From the NCBI GenBank assembly GCA_963807235.1, contig CAWEBF010000034.1, positions 105,341 to 169,340 on the forward strand: 64,000 nucleotides of DNA, written 5' to 3'. The notes beneath the pieces were generated by a model, which was given only the letters and a program-made list of their open reading frames with translations, had not been told where the DNA came from and searched no databases. Position numbers and translations under genes: made by a program. This DNA is from CAWEBF01 sp963807235. Its GTDB lineage: Bacteria > Acidobacteriota > Vicinamibacteria > Vicinamibacterales > UBA2999. Positions 10,238 through 19,663 of the stretch are shown here, piece after piece; position 1 is the stretch's first letter; each line of letters begins with the position of its first letter.

Positions 10238-11539
10238 TTATTCTGGCACGTCGGCTCGCGGGGGCGGCCGCCGGCCGCGACGCCTGCGGCGCCGTCGCCG
10301 CCGGGGTGCTGGCTCCGCGGGGGCGGAGGCGTCGCCCTCGTATGTTTGGGCAGCTTCCGCGAAGCCGCGCCAGTGCTCGACGAGCTCCGGCGCGTGGCCG
10401 TGCAGCTCCATCCACGTCAGCGCTTCCTGGAACGGCCCGCGATGCAGGAGCGCGCGGCGTGCGCGCGGCGACAGCGTGGTGTCGGCCAGGCGCCGCTGGA
10501 ACGCCAGGATGTGGCGCAGCCGCTCGACGTCGCGTCGCGCAATCGGCAGGATCCCCAGTGCCACCCGCGGTTCCTTGCCTTTGTCGTTGCGCGTCGGGGG
10601 CTGCAGGATGGTCCGGCCGATGTTGCCCAGCGGCACCAGCAGCGAACCGAGCAGCACCGCGTTCGTCAAGGTGTCGGGCGCGCTCTCGAATCGCAGCCGA
10701 TACGCGTCCACCGCAGCCAACGATGCCCACAAACCGTCGGCGGCACGTGCTTGCAGCTCGCTCGAAATCGGTTCGAGCAGCCGCCGGTCGGCCAACATGC
10801 GAAGCGCCCGCTCCGACGAGCCCGAACGCAGCAGCTTGTAGAACTCGTCCATCAGCCGCGCGGGCGCGCTGCGCGCGATGTCCTCGCGACGCGCGGCGAT
10901 GGCGTCGTCCACCGGCTTGTCGATCGCGAAGCCCAGTCGCGCCGCCAGGGTGACGGCTCGCAGCATCCGCACCGGATCCTCCTGGAACCGTACCAGCGGA
11001 TCGCCGATCGACTTGATGACGCCTGCGCGAAGGTCCTCCAGGCCACCCGTGTAGTCGATGATGGAAAACGTGGCGATGTCGTAGAAGAGGGCGTTGATGG
11101 TGAAGTCGCGCCGGAACGCGTCCTCCTCGGGCGTGCCGAAGGTGTTGTCGCGGTGCACGAAACGGTCGTGTCCGGCGCCCGCGGCATCCTCGTCGGCTGG
11201 CGCGGCCTCGGCTGCGGCGGCTTCCTCGACGGTGACCAGCTTTCGAAACGTCGCCACCTCGATCGTCTTGTCGCCGAACCGCACGTGGGCCAGGCGGAAC
11301 CGGCGGCCGATGATCCAGCAGTTGCGGAACAGCTTCTTGACCTCGTACGGGTGCGCCGAGGTGCCGATGTCGAAATCCTTGGGCTTGCGGCCGAGCAGCA
11401 GATCGCGCACGCTGCCCCCGACGAGGTAGGCCGTGAAGTTGCCCTGGTGCAGGCGGTAGAGGACTTTGAGCGCCTCCGGATCGACCTGGCGCCGCGACAG
11501 CGAGTGCCCGGCGCGCGGCACGATCACGGGTTCGCTCAC
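10238..11539 (-). CDS. pcnB: Poly(A) polymerase / tRNA nucleotidyltransferase family (PcnB)
   Basis: A nucleotidyltransferase of the poly(A) polymerase I type that adds 3' A-tails to RNA and so promotes decay. The head domain has LVGGSVRDLLLGR and DFDIGTSA with the two catalytic aspartates, then the RRFRLAHVRFG and RRDFTINAL motifs. The C-terminus is strongly basic (a run of arginines), as in PcnB and unlike most CCA enzymes, although substrate choice is an inference. The GTG at 11539 is taken as start: the open frame extends to 11713 but that part overlaps the divergent gene and has no homology. A TACAAT box lies 8 nt upstream of this GTG. Confidence 0.85.
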   Translation of the reverse strand: MSEPVIVPRAGHSLSRRQVDPEALKVLYRLHQGNFTAYLVGGSVRDLLLGRKPKDFDIGTSAHPYEVKKLFRNCWIIGRRFRLAHVRFGDKTIEVATFRKLVTVEEAAAAEAAPADEDAAGAGHDRFVHRDNTFGTPEEDAFRRDFTINALFYDIATFSIIDYTGGLEDLRAGVIKSIGDPLVRFQEDPVRMLRAVTLAARLGFAIDKPVDDAIAARREDIARSAPARLMDEFYKLLRSGSSERALRMLADRRLLEPISSELQARAADGLWASLAAVDAYRLRFESAPDTLTNAVLLGSLLVPLGNIGRTILQPPTRNDKGKEPRVALGILPIARRDVERLRHILAFQRRLADTTLSPRARRALLHRGPFQEALTWMELHGHAPELVEHWRGFAEAAQTYEGDASAPAEPAPRRRRRRRRRGRRPPPRADVPE

Positions 11540-11547
11540 GAGGCGAG

Positions 11548-11553
11548 ATTGTA
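11548..11553 (-). promoter_or_regulatory. -10 box TACAAT upstream of pcnB
   Basis: TACAAT on the minus strand, 8 nt from the GTG at 11539. Transcription would start almost at the start codon, consistent with a leaderless message. No clear -35 box. Confidence 0.35.
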
Positions 11554-11594
11554 CCTCTGAGGGGAATTCTGGCTCGGTGTTAGGATGCTGTGCT

Positions 11595-12425
11595 ATGCGT
11601 GTTTCCTGCGGAATAGCGCTCGTGATTGCCGCGCTGCTCGCGGCCGGTCTCCCGGCCTCGGCCGCCGAATCGCCGGCGCTGGTGAAGGCCCGGGCACTCT
11701 TCAATGCCGCCAACTACGAGGGGGCGATCGACGCGGCTTCGGTCGCCCGCAAGGAACCGCAGTGGGCCGACGCCGGTGCGCTGATCGTGGCGCGCTCGCG
11801 GCTCGAACGCTATCGTCAGAGCGGCAGCGCCACGGAGCTGGCCGAAGCGCGCGAGGCGCTGCGCGGCGTGAAGTCGGCGTTGCTCACGCCGCGCGACCAG
11901 GTGGATCTGCTGATCGGTCTCGGCCAGGCCTTGTACTTCGGCGAGGTGTTCGGCGCCGCGGCCGATCTCTTCGACACGGCGCTGGAAAAGGGGAGGGCGC
12001 TCGAGAAGGGGATGCTGCTCAGCGAGCGCGACCGAACGCTGCTGCTGGACTGGTGGGCCACGGCGCTCGACCGCGAGGCCCAGCTGCGAGCCATGGATCG
12101 GCGCGCGTCCGTGTACGAGCGCATCGGGGTGCGGATGGATCGGGAACTGCATTCCGATCCGTCCAGCGCGGTCGCGAACTACTGGCGCGTGATAGCCGCC
12201 CGCGGCGCGGGCGACTTCGACCTCGCGTGGAGCTCGGCGATTTCCGCGTGGGTCCGGTCCACGTTGAATCCCACGACCACCGAGCAGCTGCGAACCGACC
12301 TCGATCGCGTGGTCGGCCAGGCCCTCATCCCCGAGCGCGCGCGAGCCCATCCCGCCCGCGACAGCCAGGACGCCACGGCGCTGCTGGCGGCCGAGTGGGC
12401 CCTCGTCAAGCAGAACTGGAAGTAG
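11595..12425 (+). CDS. Secreted helical (TPR-like) hypothetical protein
   Basis: A 276-residue exported protein with a signal peptide (residues 1-23, cleavage near ASAAES). The rest is alpha-helical with repeated helix pairs such as ALVKARALFNAANYEGAID and VDLLIGLGQALYFGEVFG, which resemble TPR units. No catalytic motif is seen. The start at 11595 is the first ATG giving a signal peptide; it is divergent from pcnB with 55 nt between the start codons. It may be a scaffold or binding protein of the periplasm. Function unknown. Confidence 0.7.
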   Translation: MRVSCGIALVIAALLAAGLPASAAESPALVKARALFNAANYEGAIDAASVARKEPQWADAGALIVARSRLERYRQSGSATELAEAREALRGVKSALLTPRDQVDLLIGLGQALYFGEVFGAAADLFDTALEKGRALEKGMLLSERDRTLLLDWWATALDREAQLRAMDRRASVYERIGVRMDRELHSDPSSAVANYWRVIAARGAGDFDLAWSSAISAWVRSTLNPTTTEQLRTDLDRVVGQALIPERARAHPARDSQDATALLAAEWALVKQNWK

Positions 12426-12497
12426 TCGGACCGTTGGTGGATTGGGTTCGATACCAACTCGACGAAGCCCATCTTGCGTCGAGTGGTCGCGGCTGCC

Positions 12498-13370
12498 ATG
12501 ACCACGATTCTCACCGCCATTCTCACTGGTGTCGCGGTGCTGCTGGCAGGCAACCTGCCATGGGCGGGCCTGGGCGCATGGAACCTCCGCATCGGAACGG
12601 CGGTGCCATGGGCGATTCTGCCCATGGGGCTGTATTTGTGGGCCTATTGGCGGTTCATCAGCGGCAGGTGGAGTGCGCCCGCCGACGCTGCGAAGTATCG
12701 TGCGGATCTCCGGGCCAACAGACTTCCGGCGGGCATGTGGGGCGCATCGCTGGCAGCCGGCGTGTTGGGGTTCGGCGCACTGCTCGCGCTGCTCGCCCTT
12801 GCCGCCCGTCTCGTGAGTCTTCCCTCGTCGTCGCCGATTCCGACGCCACCCGAGATGCCCCTTGTGACTGCCGTCCTGCTGCTCGTCATGCAGTCCATCG
12901 TCGCCGGCGTGACCGAGGAGGCGGCCTTCCGCGGGTACATGCAGAGCCCGATCGAGCGCCGGTATGGCCTTGCGGTGGCGATCCTCGTGAACGGCGCGAT
13001 CTTCGGGCTCCTGCACTTCAGCAGTCACCCGCGCGACGTTCTGTTGATGCTTCCGTACTACATAGCGGTGGCGGCGGTGTATGGCGGGCTTACCTGGGCG
13101 GCCGATTCGATTCTCCCGGCACTGGTGCTGCATTCGGCGGGTGACGTCGTCGTGCTCACGCGATGGTGGGCCACCGGCCGGCCCGAGTGGCAGCTCGCGG
13201 CGACACCGCCGCCGCTGGTCTGGGAGCACGGCATCGACGCGTCATTCGTCCTGACCGCGATATCCGCTGTCGTGCTGGCCCTCTTGACGGCGGGGGCCTA
13301 CAGGGCGGTGGGTAACATGCGAGTGCAAGCACTCGCCTCTGGGCCGGTGGATGGCACAGTCGCCGTTTAG
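12498..13370 (+). CDS. CPBP family intramembrane metalloprotease
   Basis: A 290-residue polytopic membrane protein of the CPBP (CAAX protease and bacteriocin-processing, Abi) family. Motif 1, TEEAAFRGYM, carries the paired glutamates and the arginine; motif 2, FGLLHFSSHP, and motif 3, LHSAGDVV, supply the metal-binding histidines. About seven membrane segments. An in-frame TTG at 12474 is an alternative start, but the ATG at 12498 begins directly before the first membrane helix. It follows the preceding secreted protein by 70 nt in the same orientation. Substrate unknown. Confidence 0.87.
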   Translation: MTTILTAILTGVAVLLAGNLPWAGLGAWNLRIGTAVPWAILPMGLYLWAYWRFISGRWSAPADAAKYRADLRANRLPAGMWGASLAAGVLGFGALLALLALAARLVSLPSSSPIPTPPEMPLVTAVLLLVMQSIVAGVTEEAAFRGYMQSPIERRYGLAVAILVNGAIFGLLHFSSHPRDVLLMLPYYIAVAAVYGGLTWAADSILPALVLHSAGDVVVLTRWWATGRPEWQLAATPPPLVWEHGIDASFVLTAISAVVLALLTAGAYRAVGNMRVQALASGPVDGTVAV

Positions 13371-13408
13371 GCCTTGGCTCCGGCTCGGGCGATTGACGGC
13401 GCAGGCAA

Positions 13409-13437
13409 TTGACAGCCGGGGGCGTGGGGCATACATT
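13409..13437 (+). promoter_or_regulatory. Sigma-70 type promoter of the molybdoenzyme operon
   Basis: TTGACA at 13409-13414, a 17-nt spacer and TACATT at 13432-13437, about 75 nt before the first gene of the aldehyde-oxidoreductase-like operon. The -35 is perfect and the spacing is optimal. Confidence 0.6.
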
Positions 13438-13512
13438 CCGCTCGCGACCCTGATTTGGTGAGGTTCCACTCGCCCAGCCAGTGTCGTATGGGCGAGTGGC
13501 GGAGGCCGTGCA

Positions 13513-14121
13513 ATGAACGCAGTCGATCGGCGCACCTTCATCAAAGGCGTAATCGCCGCAGGCGCGGCGGCCTCCTCGGCGGCCTACCTGTTCCGGGGCC
13601 CCGGGTCGCTGCTGGGCCAGACGTCCGCGCCAGGCTCGGTCGAGCGGCTCATCACCTTGATGGTGAACGGGCAGGCGCGGCGCGTGGACGTCATGAAGCA
13701 GGAAACCCTGGCCATGACGCTCCGCTACAAGCTGGGCCTCACGGGCACCAAGCTGGGGTGCGACCGCGCCGAGTGCGGCGCGTGCACGGTGCTCATCGAC
13801 GACATCCCGCACTATTCCTGCTCCGTGCTGACCCACACCGTGCGCACGCGAAGCGTCACCACCATCGAGGGGCTGGCCAGTTCCTCGGGTGAGCTCCACC
13901 CGGTGCAGCGCGGCGTGGTGGAGGAGCAGGGTTTCCAGTGCGCCTTCTGCATGCCGGGGTTCGTGATGGCGGCGGTCGGCTTCCTGAAGGTGAACCCCAA
14001 TCCGACGCGTGAGCAGCTGGCGCACGGCATCTCCGGCAACCTGTGCCGCTGCCAGGACTACGACAAGATCCTGACGTCGCTGATGAAGGGCGCCGAGTAC
14101 AACCGGGGAGGGACGGCGTAA
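13513..14121 (+). CDS. Periplasmic 2Fe-2S subunit of a PaoABC-like molybdoenzyme
   Basis: The iron-sulfur subunit (202 residues) of a xanthine-oxidase-family enzyme. A Tat signal (DRRTFIKG, residues 5-12) sends the folded complex to the periplasm. The plant-type 2Fe-2S cluster is held by Cys83, Cys88, Cys91 and Cys103. The second 2Fe-2S cluster is held by the pairs Cys143/Cys146 and Cys178/Cys180 (CAFC and CRC). GGAGG lies about 8 nt before the ATG at 13513. The stop overlaps the next start by one base (TAATG), which suggests translational coupling. Closest role by architecture is PaoA/YagT of the periplasmic aldehyde oxidoreductase; the substrate is unproven. Confidence 0.9.
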   Translation: MNAVDRRTFIKGVIAAGAAASSAAYLFRGPGSLLGQTSAPGSVERLITLMVNGQARRVDVMKQETLAMTLRYKLGLTGTKLGCDRAECGACTVLIDDIPHYSCSVLTHTVRTRSVTTIEGLASSSGELHPVQRGVVEEQGFQCAFCMPGFVMAAVGFLKVNPNPTREQLAHGISGNLCRCQDYDKILTSLMKGAEYNRGGTA

Positions 14122-16581
14122 TGGCTGGCGAAAAACTCGTCGGCGCCAACTACGTTCCACCCGACCACGTGGCGAAGGTCACGGGCCGGGCCAAGTACGC
14201 GGAGGACTTCCGCGCCGAGGGGATGCTGTTCGCCAAGCTGCTCCTCAGCCCCATGCCGCACGCGCGCGTGCGCAGCATCGACGCCAGCGCCGCCCTGGCC
14301 ATGCCGGGCGTCAAGGCGATCGTCACGGCCGACGACGTGCCGGATCCGCCGAACGGCGGGGAGAAGGCGCTCACGAAGGAACCGTTCTACGCCGGCGAGC
14401 CGGTGCTGGCCGTGGCCGCGGTGGACGAGGAAACAGCCGCCGAGGCCATCGAGCGCATCGTCGTGGACTTCGAGGCGCTGCCCTTCACCACCGATCCGCT
14501 CGAAAGCCTGCGACCCGGTACACCGGCGGCGAGGCTCGACGGCAACGTGTGGAGCGCGCCGCCGCCGCCGAACCCCAACGCGCCGCCGGGGCCGCCCGCC
14601 CCCGCCAAGCGGGAGACCTTGAAGTGGACGGAAGCCGACTTCGCCGCGGCGCAGCCGGGCCAGCTCCCGATGGGCCAGCACGTCGAGCAGTGGGCCTTCG
14701 GCGATCTCGAGGCCGGGTTCGCTGCCGCCGCGATCACGGTGGACGAGACCTTCGTCGTGCAGTCCACCGGGCACCACCCGATGGAGACGCGCAGCGCGAT
14801 GGCTTACTGGCAGGGCAGCAAGCTGTTCCTGCATCTCTCCACGCAGAGCGTGGCCTTCACGCGCGCCAACGTCGCCAACTGGGTCGGTATCCCGGCCGAA
14901 GACGTGGTGCTCATCTGTGAGTACACGGGCGGCGGCTTCGGCAGCAAGGGCGCCGGCGCGGTGTCGTCGGCCATTCCGGCGTTCCTGTCCAAGAAGGCCA
15001 ACGCGCCCGTGATGATGCGCATCAGCCGCGAGGAGGAAGGCTTCATCGGCCGCGCGCGCACCAACATGACCGGCCGCGCCAAGGTGGGCTTCGCCAAGGA
15101 CGGCAAGATCACGGCGCTCGACCTCTATATCGTGCAGGACTCGGGCGCCTACGGACCGATGGGGGACTTCCGGTCCGGCGCCAACGCCGCATCGCTCATC
15201 TACCAGCCGGGCGCGATGCGCGTCCGCGCGGTGAACGTGCTGACCAACACGCCGCCGCGCACGCAGCAGCGCTCGCCGGGCCCGATGCAGGCCAACGGCA
15301 TCATGGAGCCGGTCCTCACCAAGGCGGCGAAGCAGCTGGGGCTCGATCAGGTCGCGATCCGCCACATCAACTCGCCCGAGGGCAAGGCCAACTACGGGCC
15401 GCCGCTGCCCAACGGCCAGCGCCGCCACATCACCAGCGCGTTCGTGAAGCAGGCGCTCGACCAGGGCAAGACGCAGTTCCGCTGGGACGAGCGGAAGGCG
15501 CAAAGCGGCATCCGCAAGGGCTCGAAGGTTCGAGGCGTGGGCGTCACCGTGGGCCCGCACGGTGCGGGCAGTGTGGGCTTCGACTCGATCATGACGCTGC
15601 GGCCCGACGGCAAGCTGTACGTGCAGTCGGGCGTCGGCAACCTGGGCACCCACTCGGTGATCGACCTGGCGCGCGTGGCCGCGGACATCCTGGCCATGCC
15701 GTGGGAGAAGGTCGAGGTGATCTGGGGCAACACGGGCAAGCACCTGCCGTGGACGTGCCTGTCGGTGGGCAGCCAGACCACGCACGCGATGACGCGCGCC
15801 AACTACGCCGGCGCGATGGACGCCAAGCGCAAGCTGCAGGAGATCGCGGCGATGGATCTCGGCGGCAGCCCCGACGACTACGACGTGGGCGGCGAGCGCG
15901 TGTTCCGGCGGGGCAGCCCCGGCCGCGGGCTCAGCTACGCCCAGGCCGCGCAGCGGGCGATCGCGCTCGGCGGCAAGTTCGACGGTCACGAGGCTCCCGC
16001 GGACGTGAACCCGATGACGAAGGCGTCGGCGGCCGCGCTGGCCGGCCTGGGGCTGATGGGCGTGGCCAAGGACACGCACCCGCGCGACGGCGACACCTAT
16101 TCCTTCGTCGATCGGCTTCGCCGAGGTCGAGGTGGACGTCGAGACCGGCAAGGTGGAGCTCGTGGACTTCCTGTCGGTCGGCGACGTCGGCACCGTCGTG
16201 AACCCGCGCAGCCTGCACGGGCAGCTCAACGGCGGCGTGTGCCTGGGCATCGCGCACGCGCTCTGCCAGAAACTGGTGATCGACCCGCAGTACGGACTGA
16301 TGCTGTCGCGGCGGTTCCACCACACCAAGCCGCTCTCGATCCTCGACATCCCCGCGTCCATGCCCACGCTGGCGCTCGGCCTGGCCGATCCGGAGACGCC
16401 TGTCGGCGCCCGAGGCGTAGGCGAACCGCCCGTCGGCGCCGGTTACGGCGCCGTGATGAACGCGATTGCCGACGCCGTCGGCGTGGACGTGTTCCGGCGC
16501 GCGCCGGTCACCGCCGACATCGTGCTGATGTCGCTCGAACACAACCAGCGGATGCATGATCCGCTGCGTCATCACCTGTAG
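14121..16581 (+). CDS. Molybdopterin-binding catalytic subunit (PaoC/XdhA-like), frameshifted near 16108
   Basis: The large subunit of the xanthine-oxidase family that binds the molybdenum cofactor and hydroxylates an aldehyde or N-heterocycle. It shows the AKYAEDF start of the family, CEYTGGGFGSKGAG for cofactor binding and, in the C-terminal frame, ARGVGEPPVGAG with the catalytic glutamate. A proline-rich insert (residues about 150-165) is unusual. An extra base near 16108, beside GATC, breaks the frame; the remaining 150 residues follow in the next frame (FAEVEVDVETGKVELVDFL) to 16581. It has no signal peptide, so it should be exported with the Tat-bearing small subunit. Start ATG at 14121 overlaps the stop of the small subunit. 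Confidence 0.88.
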
Positions 16582-16594
16582 GAGGCCGACGCAC

Positions 16595-17599
16595 ATGGCG
16601 ACCATTCGCGACGTGATGCCGGCCTTCGAGCTCTTCCAGCCCACCTCGGTGGAGGCGGCGCTGGCGCTGCTCGATCAGCACGGCGCCGATGCCTGGGTGC
16701 TCGCGGGCGGCCTCGACAGCTTCGACTGGCTGAAGGACCGCATCAAGCGCCCGCGCGTCGTGGTGGATCTGAGCGGCGTGGCGGAGCTGAAGGGCATCCG
16801 CGAGCGCGGCGACGGTCTGGAGATCGGCGCCATGACCACGCTGACCGAGGTGGTGCGCCATCCGCTCGTTCAGAAGAACTTCGCGATTCTGCTCGAGGCC
16901 GCCGAGGCCGCGGCGTCGCCGCAGATTCGCAACCAGGGCACGATTGGCGGCAACGTCAGCCAGGACACGCGCTGCTGGTATTACCGCGCCGGGTGGCCGT
17001 GCTACCGCGCCGGCGGCAACATCTGTTACGCCGACACGCCCCAGGCGCTCAACCGCGAGCACGCGCTCTTCGACGCGGACCGGTGCGTGGCCGTGAATCC
17101 CTCCGACACGGCGCCGGCGCTCGTTGCGCTGGGCGCCCAGATGGTGATCCGCGGATCTGGCGGCGAGCGCGTCGTCGAGGCCGAGGACTACTGGATCGGC
17201 CCGGGCACCGACATCACCCGCATGACCGTGCTGGCCGCCGGCGAGCTGCTGACGGCGATTCGCATTCCGGGCACCTTCGCCGGCGCGCGGTTCTACTTCG
17301 AGAAAGTGGCCGACCGCAACGTCTGGGATTTTCCGCTCGTCAACGTGGCGTCGGCCATGCGGATGAGCGGCGGAACCGTGCAGGCGATCCGCATCGCCGC
17401 CAACGGCGTGTCCGCTCGGCCGCGCCGGCTGGTGACCGTCGAGCAGGCGGTGCGTGGCCGCGTGCCAGACGAGGCCACGCAAGGCGCTGCGGGCGACGCC
17501 GCAATCGAGGGCGCGCAGCCGCTGCAGCACAACGCCTACAAGGTACCGCTCCTCCGCAACCTGGTGCGCCGGGCCATCCGCGGCTCCGAGGATTCTTAG
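16595..17599 (+). CDS. FAD-binding subunit (PaoB-like) with extra cysteines
   Basis: The flavin subunit (334 residues) of the same complex. AGGLDSFDWLKDR and IRNQGTIGGNVSQDTR bind FAD. Four cysteines in and after CWYYRAGWPCYRAGGNIC, with a fourth in DADRCVAV, follow the pattern seen in PaoB and in 4-hydroxybenzoyl-CoA reductase beta subunits, where they hold a 4Fe-4S cluster; a cluster here is therefore likely by family knowledge. TAGGAGG lies about 10 nt before the ATG at 16595. It lies 13 nt after the large subunit and 3 nt before the cytochrome gene. It passes electrons from the iron-sulfur centres onwards. Confidence 0.9.
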   Translation: MATIRDVMPAFELFQPTSVEAALALLDQHGADAWVLAGGLDSFDWLKDRIKRPRVVVDLSGVAELKGIRERGDGLEIGAMTTLTEVVRHPLVQKNFAILLEAAEAAASPQIRNQGTIGGNVSQDTRCWYYRAGWPCYRAGGNICYADTPQALNREHALFDADRCVAVNPSDTAPALVALGAQMVIRGSGGERVVEAEDYWIGPGTDITRMTVLAAGELLTAIRIPGTFAGARFYFEKVADRNVWDFPLVNVASAMRMSGGTVQAIRIAANGVSARPRRLVTVEQAVRGRVPDEATQGAAGDAAIEGAQPLQHNAYKVPLLRNLVRRAIRGSEDS

Positions 17600-17602
17600 C
17601 CA

Positions 17603-18421
17603 ATGGACCTGCTGACCTGGGGCCGCAGCCCGTGGGGCGAGTGGATCCTCACGCACATCTCGTGGGACCTGCTCTGGGCGTCGCTCTTTGCCGGCGTCGC
17701 TTTCCTGGTGGCGCACGCCAGCTACCTGCTGTTGTCGAAGCACCGGAAGCGTGACGCCGCCGAGACCGACACCATGGAAGCGGCGCGTCCGGAGCTGCCG
17801 CCGCGCATCACGCGGCACTCGCTGGCGGCGCGCCTGTTCCACTGGGTGATGGCGGCGTCGATGTTCGTGCTGCTGTTCACGGCGTTCCTGCCGATCGCCG
17901 GCGTGCAGTTCGCCTGGGTGACGTGGCATTGGGCGGCCGGGCTGGTGCTGACGGCGTCGATCCTGTTCCACATCGTCCACGCAATCGTGGCGATGGACTT
18001 CTGGTCGATCTGGGTCGGGCCAAAGGACCTGCCCGAGCTGAAGGCGGAGCTGCTCCGCGAGCTGGGCCACGACGTGCCCGGCCCCAAGCCGGGCAAGTAC
18101 CCGCTGGGCAACCGGCTTTACCACATGGCGATCGTGCTGGCGGGCCTGGCCGTCGCCGTGACCGGCCTGGTGATGATGACGCGCGTGCGCACGCCTCTCT
18201 TTACGCGCAATCCGTATCTGCTGGGGGACACCACGTGGGGTGTCACTTACGTGATGCACGGCCTCGCCGGTGTTGGCCTCGTGGGCCTGGTGATCGCGCA
18301 CGTGTACTTCGCGCTCCGGCCCGAGAAGTGGTGGATCACGAAGTCGATGATCCTCGGGTGGATCACGAGGCGCCAATACCTCGAGCATCACGATCCGGAC
18401 CGCTGGGCCGCGAATCGTTAG
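17603..18421 (+). CDS. Membrane cytochrome b subunit of the molybdoenzyme operon
   Basis: A 272-residue membrane protein resembling the cytochrome b561 / formate dehydrogenase gamma / NiFe-hydrogenase cytochrome b group. Five or so membrane helices carry candidate haem-ligand histidines in RLFHWVMAA, TWHWAAG, FHIVHAIVA, RLYHMAIVL, VMHGLAG and IAHVYFAL. It starts 3 nt after the FAD subunit, so it is the fourth gene of the operon. The natural reading is that it anchors the periplasmic molybdo-flavoenzyme and delivers its electrons to quinone. Escherichia coli PaoABC has no such partner, so this arrangement is noteworthy. Confidence 0.85.
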   Translation: MDLLTWGRSPWGEWILTHISWDLLWASLFAGVAFLVAHASYLLLSKHRKRDAAETDTMEAARPELPPRITRHSLAARLFHWVMAASMFVLLFTAFLPIAGVQFAWVTWHWAAGLVLTASILFHIVHAIVAMDFWSIWVGPKDLPELKAELLRELGHDVPGPKPGKYPLGNRLYHMAIVLAGLAVAVTGLVMMTRVRTPLFTRNPYLLGDTTWGVTYVMHGLAGVGLVGLVIAHVYFALRPEKWWITKSMILGWITRRQYLEHHDPDRWAANR

Positions 18422-18430
18422 GCCCAGCGA

Positions 18431-18459
18431 AGTCACAATTCACAAGTCACAATTCACAA
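18431..18459. repeat. Heptad tandem array, AATTCAC type with ACTGCA flank
   Basis: AGTCACA, ATTCACA, AGTCACA, ATTCACA, period 7 nt with alternating units, followed by AACTGCA. The same AAACTGCA flank borders AATTCAC arrays at 33575 and 46295. Confidence 0.8.
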
Positions 18460-18471
18460 ACTGCATCAAGC

Positions 18472-19650
18472 ATGCTCACGCGAAGAGATTTCGTCAGAAC
18501 GACGGCGCGTTGGCGCGGTGTTGCGCTCGCGAGCGCACGGCTCGCCTACGCGGCGCCGCACGACGTGCTGATTCGCGGCGGACGCGTGATCGACCCGTCG
18601 CGTGGCGTCGATCGCATTGCGGACGTGGCGATCTCGAACGGACGCATTGCCGCCGTCGGCGTGGGCATTGCCCCGGAAGGCGCGAAGGAGACATTCGACG
18701 CTATCGGCAAGCTCGTCGTCCCCGGCCTCATCGACGTGCACGCGCACGCGCGCACGCCAGACATGCCCGGCATCGTGTTCTCGCAGGGCGTGACGTCGCT
18801 CGTGGACGCCGGGTCCCAGGGCGCCGACAAGATCGACGAGATCGTGGCGATCGCCAAGGCCGCGCCCAACCGCGTGCGCATCCTGCTGAACCTCTCGAAG
18901 GTCGGCCTCGGCACCGGGACCGAGCTGATGGACATTGCCAACGCCGACGTGGACGCCGCGCGCAAGGCCATCGAGCGTCACCGCGATGTGATCGTTGGCG
19001 TGAAGGCGCGCCTGACTGACACGGTGGTCGGCAAGAACGACCTCGAGGCCGTGCGGCGGGCGCGCGCCGCCGTGGAGCCCTTCGGCCTCCCGGTGATGCT
19101 GCACGTGGGTCAGACGGTGTCGCCGCTGCCCGCCATCCTGGCGCTGCTGAAGCCCGGCGACATCGTCACGCACGTCTATGCGCCGCCGCCCAACAGCATC
19201 TTCAATGCCCGCGGCGAGATATTCCCGGAGGTGCTGGCGGCGCGGAAGCGAGGGATCTGGTTCGACATCGGCCACGGCCGCACGGCGCACATCACGTGGC
19301 AGATGGCCGAAGACGCGATCAAGAGGAATTTCCTTCCCGATACCATCTCGTCGGACTGGACCGATGCCGGCCGCGCCTCGCAGGTCGTGGACTTCCCGAA
19401 CGTGCTCTCGAAGTTCCTGATGCTCGGCGTGCCGCTGGACCGGGTGTTGGCCGCGGGCACGAGCAACGCGGCGAAGCTTTTTCCAGCCTTCAAGGGCCTC
19501 GGCACACTGGCCGTTGGCGCCCCCGCGGACGTCACGGTGCTCGAGATGCGCCAGGGCCGATTCGAATTCGTGGACAACGCGGAAACCAGGCGCATGGGCA
19601 GCCAGCGCCTGGTGCCCAGCGCCACGTTCTTCGCCGGCAAGCGGGCGTAG
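18472..19650 (+). CDS. Tat-exported amidohydrolase (dihydroorotase-like)
   Basis: A 392-residue metal-dependent hydrolase of the amidohydrolase superfamily, similar to the amidohydrolase/deacetylase group that includes dihydroorotase-like enzymes. The N-terminus TRRDFVRTTA is a twin-arginine signal. PGLIDVHAHAR carries the HxH metal ligands, GVKARLTD is the likely carbamylated-lysine region, and SSDWTDAG carries the late aspartate. The start at 18472 gives the Tat signal; the frame is open further upstream over the cytochrome gene. It follows the molybdoenzyme operon by 50 nt, interrupted by a heptad array. Substrate unknown. Confidence 0.83.
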   Translation: MLTRRDFVRTTARWRGVALASARLAYAAPHDVLIRGGRVIDPSRGVDRIADVAISNGRIAAVGVGIAPEGAKETFDAIGKLVVPGLIDVHAHARTPDMPGIVFSQGVTSLVDAGSQGADKIDEIVAIAKAAPNRVRILLNLSKVGLGTGTELMDIANADVDAARKAIERHRDVIVGVKARLTDTVVGKNDLEAVRRARAAVEPFGLPVMLHVGQTVSPLPAILALLKPGDIVTHVYAPPPNSIFNARGEIFPEVLAARKRGIWFDIGHGRTAHITWQMAEDAIKRNFLPDTISSDWTDAGRASQVVDFPNVLSKFLMLGVPLDRVLAAGTSNAAKLFPAFKGLGTLAVGAPADVTVLEMRQGRFEFVDNAETRRMGSQRLVPSATFFAGKRA

Positions 19651-19663
19651 GGCCGGCCTGCGA

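Noticed and set aside
14058..16367. 769-codon open frame antisense to the molybdoenzyme large subunit
   Set aside because: Low-complexity His/Arg/Gly-rich translation, typical of the antisense of GC-rich coding DNA; the plus strand encodes a clear enzyme.
16508..18436. 642-codon antisense frame over the FAD and cytochrome genes
   Set aside because: No start context or motifs; histidine-rich antisense artefact.
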